Source: Nymphaea colorata (lineage: Eukaryota; Streptophyta; Magnoliopsida; Nymphaeales; Nymphaeaceae). Taken from it: DNA of 64,000 bases. A program made the position numbers and the translations under genes. The notes beneath the pieces are model-generated. The model searched no databases, had not been told where the DNA came from, and worked only from the letters and a program-made list of their open reading frames with translations. The DNA is taken from contig NC_045140.1 in the NCBI RefSeq assembly GCF_008831285.2, positions 23,826,131 through 23,890,130 on the forward strand, given 5' to 3'. Below are positions 1 through 12,000 of the stretch, one piece after another; position 1 is the first letter of the stretch; every line of letters begins with the position of its first letter.

Positions 1-310
1 TGTATGACGAATGGTGCAAAAAGACTAAACTGGAAACATCCAATGCCATAGCATAAAATTTGCTAAAATTACTGGATATATTTCAATAATCATGGTGACA
101 AGATAGAAAGGAATCTACCAGTTTTGTGATTACAGCAGCACAAAAGGTAGTTCATAGGCATAACCTAAGAGTTGATTAGGAAATATGCTGACCTGCTAAT
201 TTTTCCATGTGTCATGACTTCACTACAACTGTTCCCTAAGATTCACTTTCAAATGATTAGGTAGAAGCATCTATTTTTCGCAATTGTGTACACCAAAAAG
301 TTTGAGTTAC

Positions 311-519
311 CTGCAGTTCTATTTCCTGTTGTTTTCTCCTATTTTCCACCCCCAGTTTGAAACAAACTCTTGAATCTTCCGAGAAGGATCTAAAACCATA
401 ACCATTACACTGTTTTGCTGCTACATACAGCAGAACGAGCTGAATTTGTCTCTCAGTTAAAGCAGACAAATTCACCCTGAATTGTAAAGCAGAATGACAT
501 AATTGGGCTTGCAACTGTT
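311..519 (-). other. Unassigned exon-like open segment
   Basis: On the minus strand an open frame (about 520 down to 311) is bordered by a possible acceptor (CAACAG) and a good donor (CTGCAG followed by GTAACT at 310). It encodes about 70 residues including LSALTERQIQLVLLYVAAK and ends with KQQEIELQ. It does not match the missing C-terminal part of MEMO1 and I do not recognise the family. It could be an exon of the next minus-strand gene to the left, a gene relic, or chance. Confidence 0.25.
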
Positions 520-1431
520 GCAAGCAATTCAAAAGGTAAATTTTTGTTCTTTGGACTTTTTACTCATCAATAACAATTACTCGTATGTCTTCCACTGATG
601 TAGTTATCCATATTATTATGTTTGGAAAGGAAGCCTTTCTACATCAAAGCTGGTAACAGACATTATCCCCTCAAAATGAGATGCAAATTTTAAACCTTCA
701 TGTTCACATAGACTGACTTCAAATTTCAATAACTAAAAGCCCTGTAATCAGGAACACGTTATTTAGCAGGTCTATTTTTTATCGCCACCATGTCTCTGGA
801 TAATTATATACTCAAATCAGAAACATCATTCAGCTATTCTAACAAAGTCAGAATCTCATTTGTTCAAACTTCAAAGAACTTAAATTGACAATTTAAGGAC
901 CATTCATCCATGGTTCTTGCTCATCTCAAATAACTCATCAAGCTAGGTAAATACTTCAATGGGTCCTCTAGTAAGAAGACATCACCAAGAGTGCTTTCTA
1001 TGATTTTATCTAACAAACACTTCTCACAGTACCACAGAAGACAATAGATGGAGTCATTTTTTGTTCCAAACACCTTGGTGTCGAATCATATGGATATGAA
1101 AGAAACTAAGCATTCACTTATTATTCTGACAAGTGGGGATGGATACCATAATTGTCTATTCCTGTATTAATCACACTGGTTAAATAAAAAGAAAATCTAG
1201 GGAGAGAGAGAGAAGGGGGTAGGACCTTCAGTTGCTACCTTTGACTAGGCATTTCAGTCATTACCTAGTTTTCATCCCTAGTTGCATCCTCAAAAGCTAT
1301 TAATGGGATGAGGAGACAGATTGGGACCTCAGATTAATAAGAATGCTGTCCAGACGACATTGACTATCTTCTCATGTTTTTGACAGTTCTTAGGCATAAA
1401 GTACATTATTAACTATTAGTGAAAATGTTGT

Positions 1432-2155
1432 CAATGCACCTAGGTGCTGCCTGGGTGCCAAGCAGAGCCTAGCGCCTAGGCGAGCGTAGGCAAAAAAGGT
1501 GACCAAGTTTTTTTTTTTATTATTTTCTTAGTACACAATAGTAACAATACATGTAATTACACAACAGTAACAATACATATAAATACATAACCACACTAAC
1601 GTATAACACGTATTACAATACATACAACAGGAATAACATATTGTATTACAATGCATATAACAGGTATAATAGCAGGTACAGGTAATTACACATGTAACAA
1701 GTATAACAGCAGGTTAACAAAACAGACTAACACTACATAATAGTATATACTATATACATATAAGTTTATAACAGGTATATCAATTAACAATACATATACC
1801 TATATGATATAAGTATGTAACATAACCATACTATACATATAACAGGTATGAGATATCAGTATCACAATAATATATAAGAAACTACTGACTAACAGTATAT
1901 ACATATAACAACATAATCAACACAACAATACATAAAAATACGTAATCAATACAAAACAAAATACAAGACAATTATATACTCAATTAAGAAACTTTAATTG
2001 AAAGGAAAGGTGATTTTCACTTTCCCATGGACTAGGCTTGTTGGTGCCTAAGCCAGCTTAGGCCCCAGTACATATCCCATCGCCTAAGTGGTGGACTTAG
2101 GCGACGGGTGTGGACTCACATTTAGTCCATGCCTAGGCGAGGCCTTACCAACATA
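1432..2155. mobile_element. Probable non-autonomous transposon with CCTAGGCG-rich ends
   Basis: GC-rich ends (about 1432-1500 and 2030-2155), full of CCTAGG and GCCTAAG palindromes in both orientations, flank an AT-rich core of degenerate short repeats of the type ataacaggtat / acaatacatat. The left end begins cacctaggtg and the right end, read on the other strand, begins cacctatg. There is no coding capacity. It lies in the last visible MEMO1 intron. The ends and the target duplication are not exactly defined. Confidence 0.5.
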
Positions 2156-2334
2156 GGTGAAAATTAATGGCACTTCAAAATTTTCACTTGACCAGTAAGA
2201 CCATATCTGCATACCTATTTCCAATTTTAAGAATAAAATGAAACTATGCCACCATGTAGGAGATTTAACATGAGAAAGAAAAAAACAAATTGGACAAGCA
2301 TAAATAATAAAGTAGAAGTTTAAGAGAGACCGAC

Positions 2335-2765
2335 CGTGAACCCCAGTGACAAAAGTCTGATGATACGGAAAAGAAATTCTTAGGGTCATCTGCATATTTA
2401 GCCAATATCTGCCCATACATTGCTTCATTTTCCGCATTAAGTGCACCAACCAGAATGGGTACAATCTTCACTGGCCAACTGCACAAGCAAGATATAAAGA
2501 GTCCTGTTTCTACTAAGCAAGGACAAGTTCTTGACACCAAAACAAATAAGAACTCACCCATGAAAAACTTTGGCCAAGTAAGGCAAATGCATCTCCATGC
2601 TATGTTCTGCTTCATCTACTTGAACATCCATAAGCTCAAATTTTCCAGTTGCCTTCAGTTCTTCATTGACTGGTTTATATGGAAAAACAAAACCGGAAGG
2701 ACAAGTTAGTATACCATTGAATTTACAGATTAATGTACAGTGTGCTAGACAAAAAGTAACAAATA

Positions 2766-2800
<35 letters not shown>

Positions 2801-5800
2801 CACACACATACAGATATGAGTAATTGATAAACATCAGACCATTTGGATAAGAGATAAAAATCAAACCATTTAAATTTGTGTTAAAAATTATTTTACAGAA
2901 AACGTCCTATCGTATTCATAAACACCAATTTAATATAAATCATGTTTTAGTTCAAGTAATTTTTTGTAAAAAAATTGATTTTTCTACAAGCACGATTTGA
3001 TGCTATAAGAGCCATTCATTTTTTTATTAATTAAAAACATTATTAAAGCAAAAGAACAACTAAGTTAGTACATGTTCCTCATCAAATCGCTCTTAAGATC
3101 ATATCTATAAGGTTAGATTACCAAAAAAAAAAAAACACTTTATCAATTATTTTTAGTGGGTCTGGTTTTTGTCGCTTACGCAAGTGGTCTGGTATTTAAC
3201 AATTTCATTATATTATTGAGTGTGTGTGCGAGAGAGTGTGTGTCCTGCCTTAATCAGCCTAGAGAATGACATTAATCAGGGATTCTCATGGAAAGGACGG
3301 GACAATCTCCCTCACAGAAACCTACATTTTTCTCAAACTTCAAAGAAGATGCCAGCTTCCTTTCTTTTTTTAAAAGGATAAGAATATTCCAAAAATGAGT
3401 CAACTTAAAGGCCACCCTTTTGAACAATGGGGCATTGAATCACTTTTATGACTAATTTGATAATCAGAAAAACTTGTCTAGTTCACTGTGTAGTTGTTTG
3501 CAAACTAACCACATACAAAAAAGAGCATTGAAGATATTTATACCTTCTAGATCAATTGGCAGGTCACCAAGAGGGGTCTTGTAGACTGTGGTTCTTGTAA
3601 GAGCACATCTTGGAGTATAATAATGGTGTGAAGGGCCAAGCAGAAACACCCGAGCACTGCAAAGTTGGGCATTTCCTCAAATTCATAGAATTCATATTAA
3701 TAAACTGTTCTGCAAGATAGACCTTAGAAAAGAAAATTGGGAGATCAATTTATCCCTTTTACAAAGAAAAATCTGTTTATCCAGTTCCGTGTGGTTTGAT
3801 ATAATAAAGAACTTCATAATGTGACGAATATTGTAGAAGTTTCATTTCATGCTATTTTTACAAAAAACTGGTTAGCCTGAAGGCACTTTGCAACAGCCAC
3901 ATATGATCCATGTCTAGAATCAGCCACTTATCAAGAAAAGGCAAACAAAATGCAAAATACAAGCCCACTCCTTTTAGGTGGCTCAAGTTACTTGTTTAAG
4001 TATCTGTGATCAATTTCCTCCAACTCCTGTAGCATCTAGGAAGCAAACTAAACATGACAGTAAGAAAGGGAAAAAAATAATATGAAAAAATAGTCACCTA
4101 ATTTATCAAAACCAGGATCCAGTTTGCTGAATATAAATGTCTCAACTCCTGAGCCTACTGCCCATTAAAGTTGAAGACAAGCAGATTGGTGTAGTAGTGG
4201 TCCTCATACTTAGGTAAAAAAGATAGCAAAGAATGACTATTTCATTAATATGTTATGTTTCCAAAAAATAAGACTAGGAGACCCATAATATAAATCAGAT
4301 AGGAACCTATACTTAAATTTTAAAATGATACCTTAAACACGAGACTGACATTTAAAAAAATGGAATGATGGGCAAAAAAAGTGCTAGTGATTTAGTCTAT
4401 AGTCAAATGGAAAATTCAAATCTCATGCTCCACCCATTGACTACCTAACTCATAACATGGTATGCATCATAAATAATACTTAAAGAGATATATCTATTCA
4501 CTTGATATCATGTCTATGCAAGCTGAATACCCTTTCTTAATGCACAGCTAGGTCATCCGATGAAGAACTAGCTTGGACTCTTGGAACTTGCCTCTCTGGC
4601 TTTTACCAGCTACCATAAGCCAGGACACAAGTCACTCGGCACAACTTCAAACCATATTTAATACCCTATAGGGGCCAAACTATAGCATGAATAGTTTTAT
4701 GCTTACTGCATCAGTGAAACACCAGATTCCTTCTTATGAACAGTAGTCAGATTATATGCTGCACATGATAAGATTGCATTGTACATAAACTATCTAATTG
4801 AAAACTAAAATAACTTACATATTTTCTGGGTCTATGTTAGCAAATGCATAAGCTGCACAACGACCTGAATATGAGTAACCTGCATGGCTGTAGTTGAAGA
4901 TTACAAGTAAACCCATCAAATGTTGAACCATCTCTTGACATGCAATTTCTGCAGAGCAGTGCAAACATACAAACTTACGGTGCAATTACACCCCGGACAC
5001 CAGCAGATTTCGTAACCCCAGATGCCTTCAGCCACCCATCAAGCTCCTCCTCAAGTTTGAATGCTAATTTACAACATGAAGACAATACATGGGAACACAA
5101 GTTTAATATATTACTAAAGATCACAGTCAGGTTGTCTAAAAGTAGATGCAAGTATTGATACCATGCACATTATGATAAGTACTACCGGATAACAAAGATC
5201 TATTTTAAACTATAAAACTCAACCGCATAGAACACCCTGTGCACTTTTTATTCCGCTTGCAAACCTTTATTCCATTTGGATGGAAATCCTTCCTCGACAA
5301 TGGTTCTCGACGCTCTGTCAGTATCAGATGCTCCGTCGGTATAAATGCTAGACCTTAATCTATTTCACAAGTTGTCTAGTTTATAGAGTAGCACATATAC
5401 AGATAGACTGCTATTTGAATAGTAGATAAGGGCCATAAGGCTACTGGTTAGCATCACTTTCTCACACGATAACTAAAGCATCCCACCATTTAAATGATTG
5501 CAAACAAGGTGACTAACGGCTATGATCCGATCCTTCGTATGTGTTATATACGCACTAACTATACCCTCTTAAATGCAGTACAAAATGTATTAGGTTCTTA
5601 AAAAGGAAACAGGCATACGCCCAAAAAAAAAAAAAAAAGAAGAAGAATTGCTTACAGCCACAAGCTTGTGCAATGGTTCAATAACATAACTCGGGCGTGG
5701 CAAATGAAAAATTTGTGTTTTGAAATGCGACGAAATATGCTGAAATCCATGACCAAGTTTACACAGAACATGCACGCGCCCACGCATATGTGCACGCCTA

Positions 5801-6393
5801 TGAAAGAGCAAACACAATAAAATCTTCAAATAGTAATTTCTGGCGCAGTTGGTAAGAGAGAATCGGAAGAACGTCATGATGGCACGTTATGCTTATCAGA
5901 TAAATATTCTTCGACGAAAAGGTCCATCTGAATAAAATTGCACCAAATTGACTTCTATGTATCCTGCGCCTACGCAGCTGAAAAAACCAACAATTATGAG
6001 CTTACTGTGCTATCATTAGTGTACTTGCGAGTTACGAACCTAGCAATTCCTTTAGAAGTTCGTTATATGCAAAGGCATCATGAAATAACCTAGCATTAAC
6101 GAGTTAAAAAAAACCGTTTTGCTTCAACGATCATGCTCAAAATGCCGCCACAATATCCAAAAAACGTACTTAAACTCCCATAAACTTATCCATGTGATGC
6201 ATTAAACGAACATTAGGGCAAGAAACGGCGTGAGTACAATTACATAGTTAAGCTTTTCTATTTTTTCACGATCTTTCGATCGGAACAAAATGTGAAAATC
6301 GAGTAAACCCTAGACCTAATAACACGACGGAAAGACATTACCATTATCGGTATACCACGACCCCGCGTGAGACGCTCTTCTGACTCTCGCCAT
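2335..6393 (-). CDS. MEMO1-family protein, 5' part only (3' exons outside window)
   Basis: This is a plant homologue of human MEMO1, a family with a dioxygenase-like fold reported to bind metal. Coding exons on the minus strand are 6342-6393, 4979-5063, 4819-4887, 3544-3656, 2558-2669 and 2335-2478, all with GT-AG borders and compatible phases, giving 191 residues plus two bases of the next codon. The start is the ATG at 6393, which opens with [17 protein letters not shown]. Family landmarks follow: [13 protein letters not shown] (His47), [16 protein letters not shown] (His79), [16 protein letters not shown] and SSDFCHWG near the end. The last part of the family, about 100 residues including the third metal-site residue (a cysteine), is not present down to base 1, so the next intron must be longer than 2.3 kb. 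The family assignment is firm; the function in plants is not inferred here. Confidence 0.93.
2769..2798. repeat. (TA)n microsatellite
   Basis: This is an uninterrupted run of about 15 TA units just upstream (in transcript sense) of the 2558-2669 MEMO1 exon, inside an intron. Confidence 0.9.
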
Positions 6394-7604
6394 AAAGACT
6401 CGAGGAGTTCTTCAGGGAGAGAATAAATGGGGGAGGAGACTCTTCTAGCTTTGGAAGAAGGGGTCTCCCTCCGCCTCGTTCGTTTCTATCTCGATCGGTT
6501 TACTTTTTCCTCGACGAATCCTGTCTTTGTACGCAACAAAGAAGAAAAGCGAAACAAGGAGGAGAATCGGATTAACAGGAACCTAATTCCTGTCTTCCTC
6601 TTCTTCTCCACACCGAGAGATTCTTTCGAGGGAGAAAAAGGGGCCTCGGCCTCCCGCTATAATGGAGTCTGCTCTCTGGCACACGTACGTAGGTGCACCC
6701 GCCATGGCGATATTTTGCGTAAACCGCAAGATAACAGAAGCTAAATTACGCGATAATTTGATTGTTTTCAGTTTCTTCGCATGAAGTGAAGGTGCGATAG
6801 AGTAGAGTAGCAGGGACGGACAAACCTAAACGTCGCGGTATTTTTCCCTATAACAATGACGTTATTTTGACCGCCGACATTTTTTTTATGGAGCCCACCT
6901 CCCTGATTCTTCCCCAACATAAACGGTTCGGATTTTGTCTTAATGGATCTTTAAGTAATCTGATTTGGATTGGACCTCGAACTACAATTCTATTTTTGAA
7001 ACTGAAATCAAATCCGACCTTGAAATTTCTATGAAGTCGAGTTTATTCTTTATTTTATCTCATTCGGGCAATGGACCCAAAACAATGTTCATTTATGAAA
7101 CTGCATAGTGAAAGAATCTGACTAGTAATCGAATCGAAACTTCTTTATTAGATCCAACAAAACGGATTTGGGATTAAATCAATATTCGGGTAATACCCAG
7201 TTCATTTGCATTCACATGCCTAAGTGTTAGTGCCAATAGTAATAGTAATAGACAAATGGGAAAATATGCAATTACAATCTCGTCCTATACTAGATTTTGA
7301 TGGAAATCATCTAAACCGTTGATTTCAAATCAATAATGAAAATTAATTTGCCAATAAACTAAAAATTGATTTCTCAATAGTTCAAAATGATGCCCTCGGA
7401 TGGTTGATTTCGGATCCTTGGATCTACGGTCCGAGGTTTTTAAAATCCGACCTGTTTCATATGATGTTTGCTTTCATTTTTCCTTTCATCGGGTCTCTCT
7501 CCGACCGACAGGGCAGCGGCGGTCGAGGGCATCCGACGTCCGGGCGACCGACGGAGCTCCCCCCCCCCCCAAGTCTTTCTTCTTTCTCCCTCCGTGAGCC
7601 GGAA

Positions 7605-7905
7605 AACCACTGCCGAGGGTTTGCAACCAAGGGTTTCATTTCGGAAAGGAAACCTTCGGTAGGGTTTCGAAAGGTTTTGGAAAAAATTTGAAACCCTCGA
7701 ACATTGCCGAGGGTTTCGGTTTTGGAAAAAATCTGAAACCCTCGAACATTGCCGAGGGTTTCGGTTTTGAAAAGAAACCCTCGGCAGTGGACGAGGGTTA
7801 CCGTCCAAGGATTTCGTTTCGAAAACCCTCGACAAGGTTTTGATTCTGAAACCCTCGGCAACAGTTTTGAAAATTTTGAAACCCTTGGCCATTGCCGAGA
7901 GTTTG
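7605..7905. repeat. Array of GAAACCCTCGG / CCGAGGGTTTC motifs, partly tandem (45 bp)
   Basis: About ten copies of a GAAACCCTCGG core occur in both orientations within 300 bp, forming many possible hairpins. Two near-identical 45-bp units starting at 7673 and 7718, and a third partial unit at 7763, are arranged in tandem. Such dense inverted short motifs are typical of the subterminal regions of DNA transposons, where transposase binds, but no terminal repeats or target duplication were defined. Confidence 0.75.
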
Positions 7906-7937
7906 TTCTTTTTGTTTTTCCGTCCCCGCAAGATCAC

Positions 7938-7938
<1 letters not shown>

Positions 7939-7973
<35 letters not shown>
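7939..7973. repeat. (GA)n microsatellite
   Basis: A run of about 17 GA units directly follows the GAAACCCTCGG array. Confidence 0.95.
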
Positions 7974-7975
<2 letters not shown>

Positions 7976-9006
7976 AGACGGCAGCGGGAAGTGGGTGGAG
8001 GTTATGGTGTGCTCTTCCCGCCATGAGGCTCCCGCAGAGATGAGTTCATGAGATTCCGCGGGTGAGGTCGGATCACCCCCACTCCGACCTGGATTTCAGG
8101 CCTTTCGTGGATCTTAAATCCACGGATCTTAAAATCGGTTATCGTTAAAGCCGTGGATTCCCAGGTAGAGCTGAAGTTGGATCTGAAATCCACAGCTATC
8201 AAACCCGCCCATAAAGAAAAAAAAAGAAGAAACAAATGAGTTTCTTTGAATGGAATCTTTTCATTTTTAAGGAGTATTATGAATGCTAAAAAAATAACTT
8301 GATTTTTATATTTACAACTCAATCTCCACTCTTTTGATCTATATACTTCAAACAAAAAGCTCTAATAACTACCGTTGTTCTACAAAAAGGAGGTGATATA
8401 ACTTTACTAACTACTCAACCCACTTCTTCATTGGGCTTGAATTTTTAGCCTGAACTATCCCAATCCGTTTTCTAATAGTTTTTGATAAAAAAAAAAACTG
8501 AAATTCATGACAATCAATCACTAAACAACTTATTTTAGAGTTCTTTTAAAATTCTTTACAATTTTAAACATGAAACTAAACCTTTAAAGTAGAGTTTGAT
8601 TTTTCAAAAATCTTGGGATGTTGGGTTTTTATTTGGACAAAAAATTGAGGACTGTCCCATATGACGGATCGGCTCTTTGCTGATAAAGTACCGCTCGGCA
8701 CAAGCTTAAAAAATGATGATTTTTTATATATTTAAATTATTTAAAAATAATAATACCAGAGATAAGCCGGTACAGACCAATATGCCCGGATGGATGTGGT
8801 CGGGGATGGACCGAATCGGATAGAAAACCGATATATTTCATAAACCGGTATTGGTCGTGACCATGAAGGTTAACGAAGGTCCCGGGATGCAACCAAGGGG
8901 CGTCGCCAAACCCCACACGGCCCGACAACAACCGGTGAACGGCTTTCTGGAGGAACAAGAGAGAAGAAGAAGAAGCAAGCGATCTATCAACCGAGGCTTT
9001 CCTGAC

Positions 9007-12000
9007 ATGAGCAGAATGAAGGGCGGGCTGCTCTTGTCTCCCGTTCTTTTGCTTCTCGTCCTTCTTCCCCCGTCGCTCAGGATCTTCCATCTCGTGGCGG
9101 CTGACCGGATTTTAGCCGCCCATACAGGTACAGATCAAGCCGTTATTCGCCGCTCGTCGTACATCAGTTTATGCAACGCTCGTAGTTTACGATTAGAATG
9201 GTACTTCGCTAAACTGCGCTCGCGCGTCGATCTTTTGTGGTTTGTCGCTTGGGAAGTAGTGTCTCTGTCTGCCTCTGGAGTGAATTTGGTATTTGACCAA
9301 GTTCATTTGGACAGATTTGTTTTCTTTTTACTCAGTTTCATTGACCAATTGTTGATATGAATGGAGGCGTGATTCTTATTTGATCACAACCTTATTTCAT
9401 TGAGATGTTGTTGGAGGAACGAAGCCCCAACGTCTATCGAAATCCAGCTCAGTTATCCGAATTAACCGCAAGTTCAGTAGGCACCATTTTCTTATCGATG
9501 AGAACGCGGAGCTCCTGAAATCAAAACGAATATTCGTTCTTGTGACAAGAGTGACTTGGGTTTTAGCCCGTGGCCGTGAAATTGCATCTGGTTCACTTGA
9601 ATTCCAGTAGTGCCCTTAAGAAACGGCGAACAACCCGCTGCCAGTGACATTTAGAGAAGAGTTCCTTGCTTTTTCTACAGTTCTACTCCCTTCTCTTCCC
9701 TTCCCTTTTCCTCTCCAATAATCTCATTACCATTTTTATCACAAGCGTGTCGAACTATCTTTTCCTATTATTGGTTCTCATGTCACTTTGCTCGAGTAGA
9801 ATAATCAAAGGTACGTTGGCTATGCATAGGATGTACCATAAGAAAGTTCTTTGGATTGATCTCGTCTTTGATTTTCGCAAAATTCCGACTAATGCAGTCA
9901 AATTTAAGCAACTAAATGTGCAAGGTCCTGTAGTTGCTTACACCATACGTTGATAATCGAGCATTCGAGTAAAGAGTGGAGAATAAATAGCTAAGTCGTC
10001 GCTGTCTGTTAACTGTAGGATCCTAGTGGGCTTGTCCTTTTTCCTTCACAAACATGGCACTGCTGTTGAGAAGTTACTGTTGATAGGATTTTGCCAAAGC
10101 GAGACCGTAAGTGCACAATGTGTTCGGCTTGTAGGACGCTAATTTGCAAGGTTAATCACGTTCTCATGATTTTAAAGCTAGTCATCTTTTGAACAGCTGG
10201 AGATACATTTGGGCGCAGTTCTCATGAACCGAAATTCAAGATTGCATTTCATTCTTTGGAGTTTCCTTTCCAGCCGGTAAGTTAAGTTTCTCTAAAGTTA
10301 ATATTCTCCATACTCCATTTTATAATTAGGACAATAGATGATACGTACCCCATTTTCTGTCCATGACAGGAGTCGACAAGTGATTATTTTTTCACTTGTT
10401 TCACGGTTTGCTTTGAAAAATTTAGGCTCTTTTGCTGTAAGATGATTAGACAGTATGGAAATTTTCATGTTTTATTTTTAAAGAAATTGTTTCCAGGATG
10501 AAAACCAGGAATCCATGGTAATGTCATATCAGAATGGGACAAAGTATAATTGTTTCTTGCCCAAAGTTGAGGAGAAGAAAGATGTACATTCTGTTTCTCA
10601 GCAAAATAGCAGCACCATGATTATGGAAGCTGACAGACGTCTCAAGTTAAAGACACCAGACGAAATACTTGATAAACTCAAAGATCAGTGCTTACTTAGA
10701 GTAAGAATGCAATTCAGAGTCTTTATCATTTGTTTTTTTTATGTGCATGCTGTTTTAACATGATGTTTGCAGCAAGAAGGTTGGTGGTCGTACGAACTAT
10801 GCTACCACCAGAGCTTGAGACAAATTCATACAGAGGAGAGGAAGGTGTGTTGTTAATTCTTCCCATAGGCAATCGGATGTGGTTTGCTTTGTTGTGTAGC
10901 TTACTTTGAAGCTATGGATGTTGTGTTGGACCAGAACTTTTTCTTTTTCCTGCATGTATTGATCTGTTCCTGTGATGCATCACTGGAAGTTTTCTGCACA
11001 ATTTTTTCTAAATAATACATGTTGAAGATGAAATATAGGTATCCCTTTAGAAGCGATTTTACATTAGAATCTGATGCTGGAACTCCATTTTCTGCTACAC
11101 TTTTGTAGCCTGGAGGTTTGTTTTGAGGAACTTTTTGTTCTTATTTCATAGCCTATAGATATGAAACTTTAGGTTTCCTATTTGTTCATTAGCTTCTTAA
11201 TCAGTTTATACCTGCCCGTGATGCTATCAAAAGTTTATCGCTTCAAACCTTTTTGCTGTTTTTCTTTATTCAGCGCATTATTCTTCGGTTAATTGAGGAT
11301 ATGGTTCTTTGGAGATCCAATTTTCTTAGATGTTGGATCAAGAGTAGTTTTTTATCATTGGTTTTATATTGTGTTTTTTCGTGAATAATGGATCTCGTAA
11401 GATCATATCCTTTTTGGTTTCAGTTCTTTTGCATGTCCATATATAGTCAGATATGTGGTTTCAGTGAGATAAAAGGCCGTTTGTGTTTCAGTTATTGGCA
11501 TAAACATCACTGATATTTCCAAAATATTGTGATATTATCACTAGAAACAAGTTATACAGAAAAAAAAAAAGTTTCTGTTACATTTTCAAATATTACTCTA
11601 TTGTAAATATATTTAAATTTTTTTGTTTCTTTTAAAATTTTAGTAATTATTTTGAATGCTTTTCAACGTTTTTTAAGAAAATTAGCAGAAAACTCATAAC
11701 TTCATAAACTTTTCTATTAGTTATTTGTTTTTGTAAATTTCTGAGCTTTTCGCGAGAAAATGAACTTTTTGATTTATATTCAAGAGAAACCTTGCTGTAA
11801 GAACCTCGGTGTTTATGTTGATGATTTTAACCTTTTGAAAAAACCTCACTTATATCAGAGTTGGACATCAGGAATCAAACAACACATGGTGTCCTTGTGT
11901 AGCTGAATGGTACATTAGAGAGGCATAAGATGAGAGTGAATTTGAGAATCTCTTTGTTAATATGGCATCAGCACCATTTTGTTGCTTGGTTGCCTTTTCC

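Larger units (their letters stand above)
6394..9006. other. Intergenic region between MEMO1 and OS-9 genes (head to head)
   Basis: The two genes diverge from this 2.6-kb region, so it holds both promoters. The left part up to about 6800 is probably the MEMO1 5' UTR and promoter. The middle holds the GAAACCCTCGG motif array and a GA microsatellite. Around 8640-8900 there are CGGATCGG / CCGGTA words resembling a dispersed repeat. I see no protein gene here; the long overlapping open frames at 7440-8024 fall on the repeat array. Confidence 0.7.

Noticed and set aside
7690-7860. AAACCCT words resembling plant telomere repeats
   Set aside because: The unit is GAAACCCTCGG in alternating orientation, not tandem TTTAGGG.
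7440-8024. A 194-codon minus-strand open frame and overlapping plus-strand frames
   Set aside because: They lie on the GAAACCCTCGG repeat array and GA run, with repeated NRNPRQCSRVS peptides and Leu/Ser runs from the microsatellite; no family feature.
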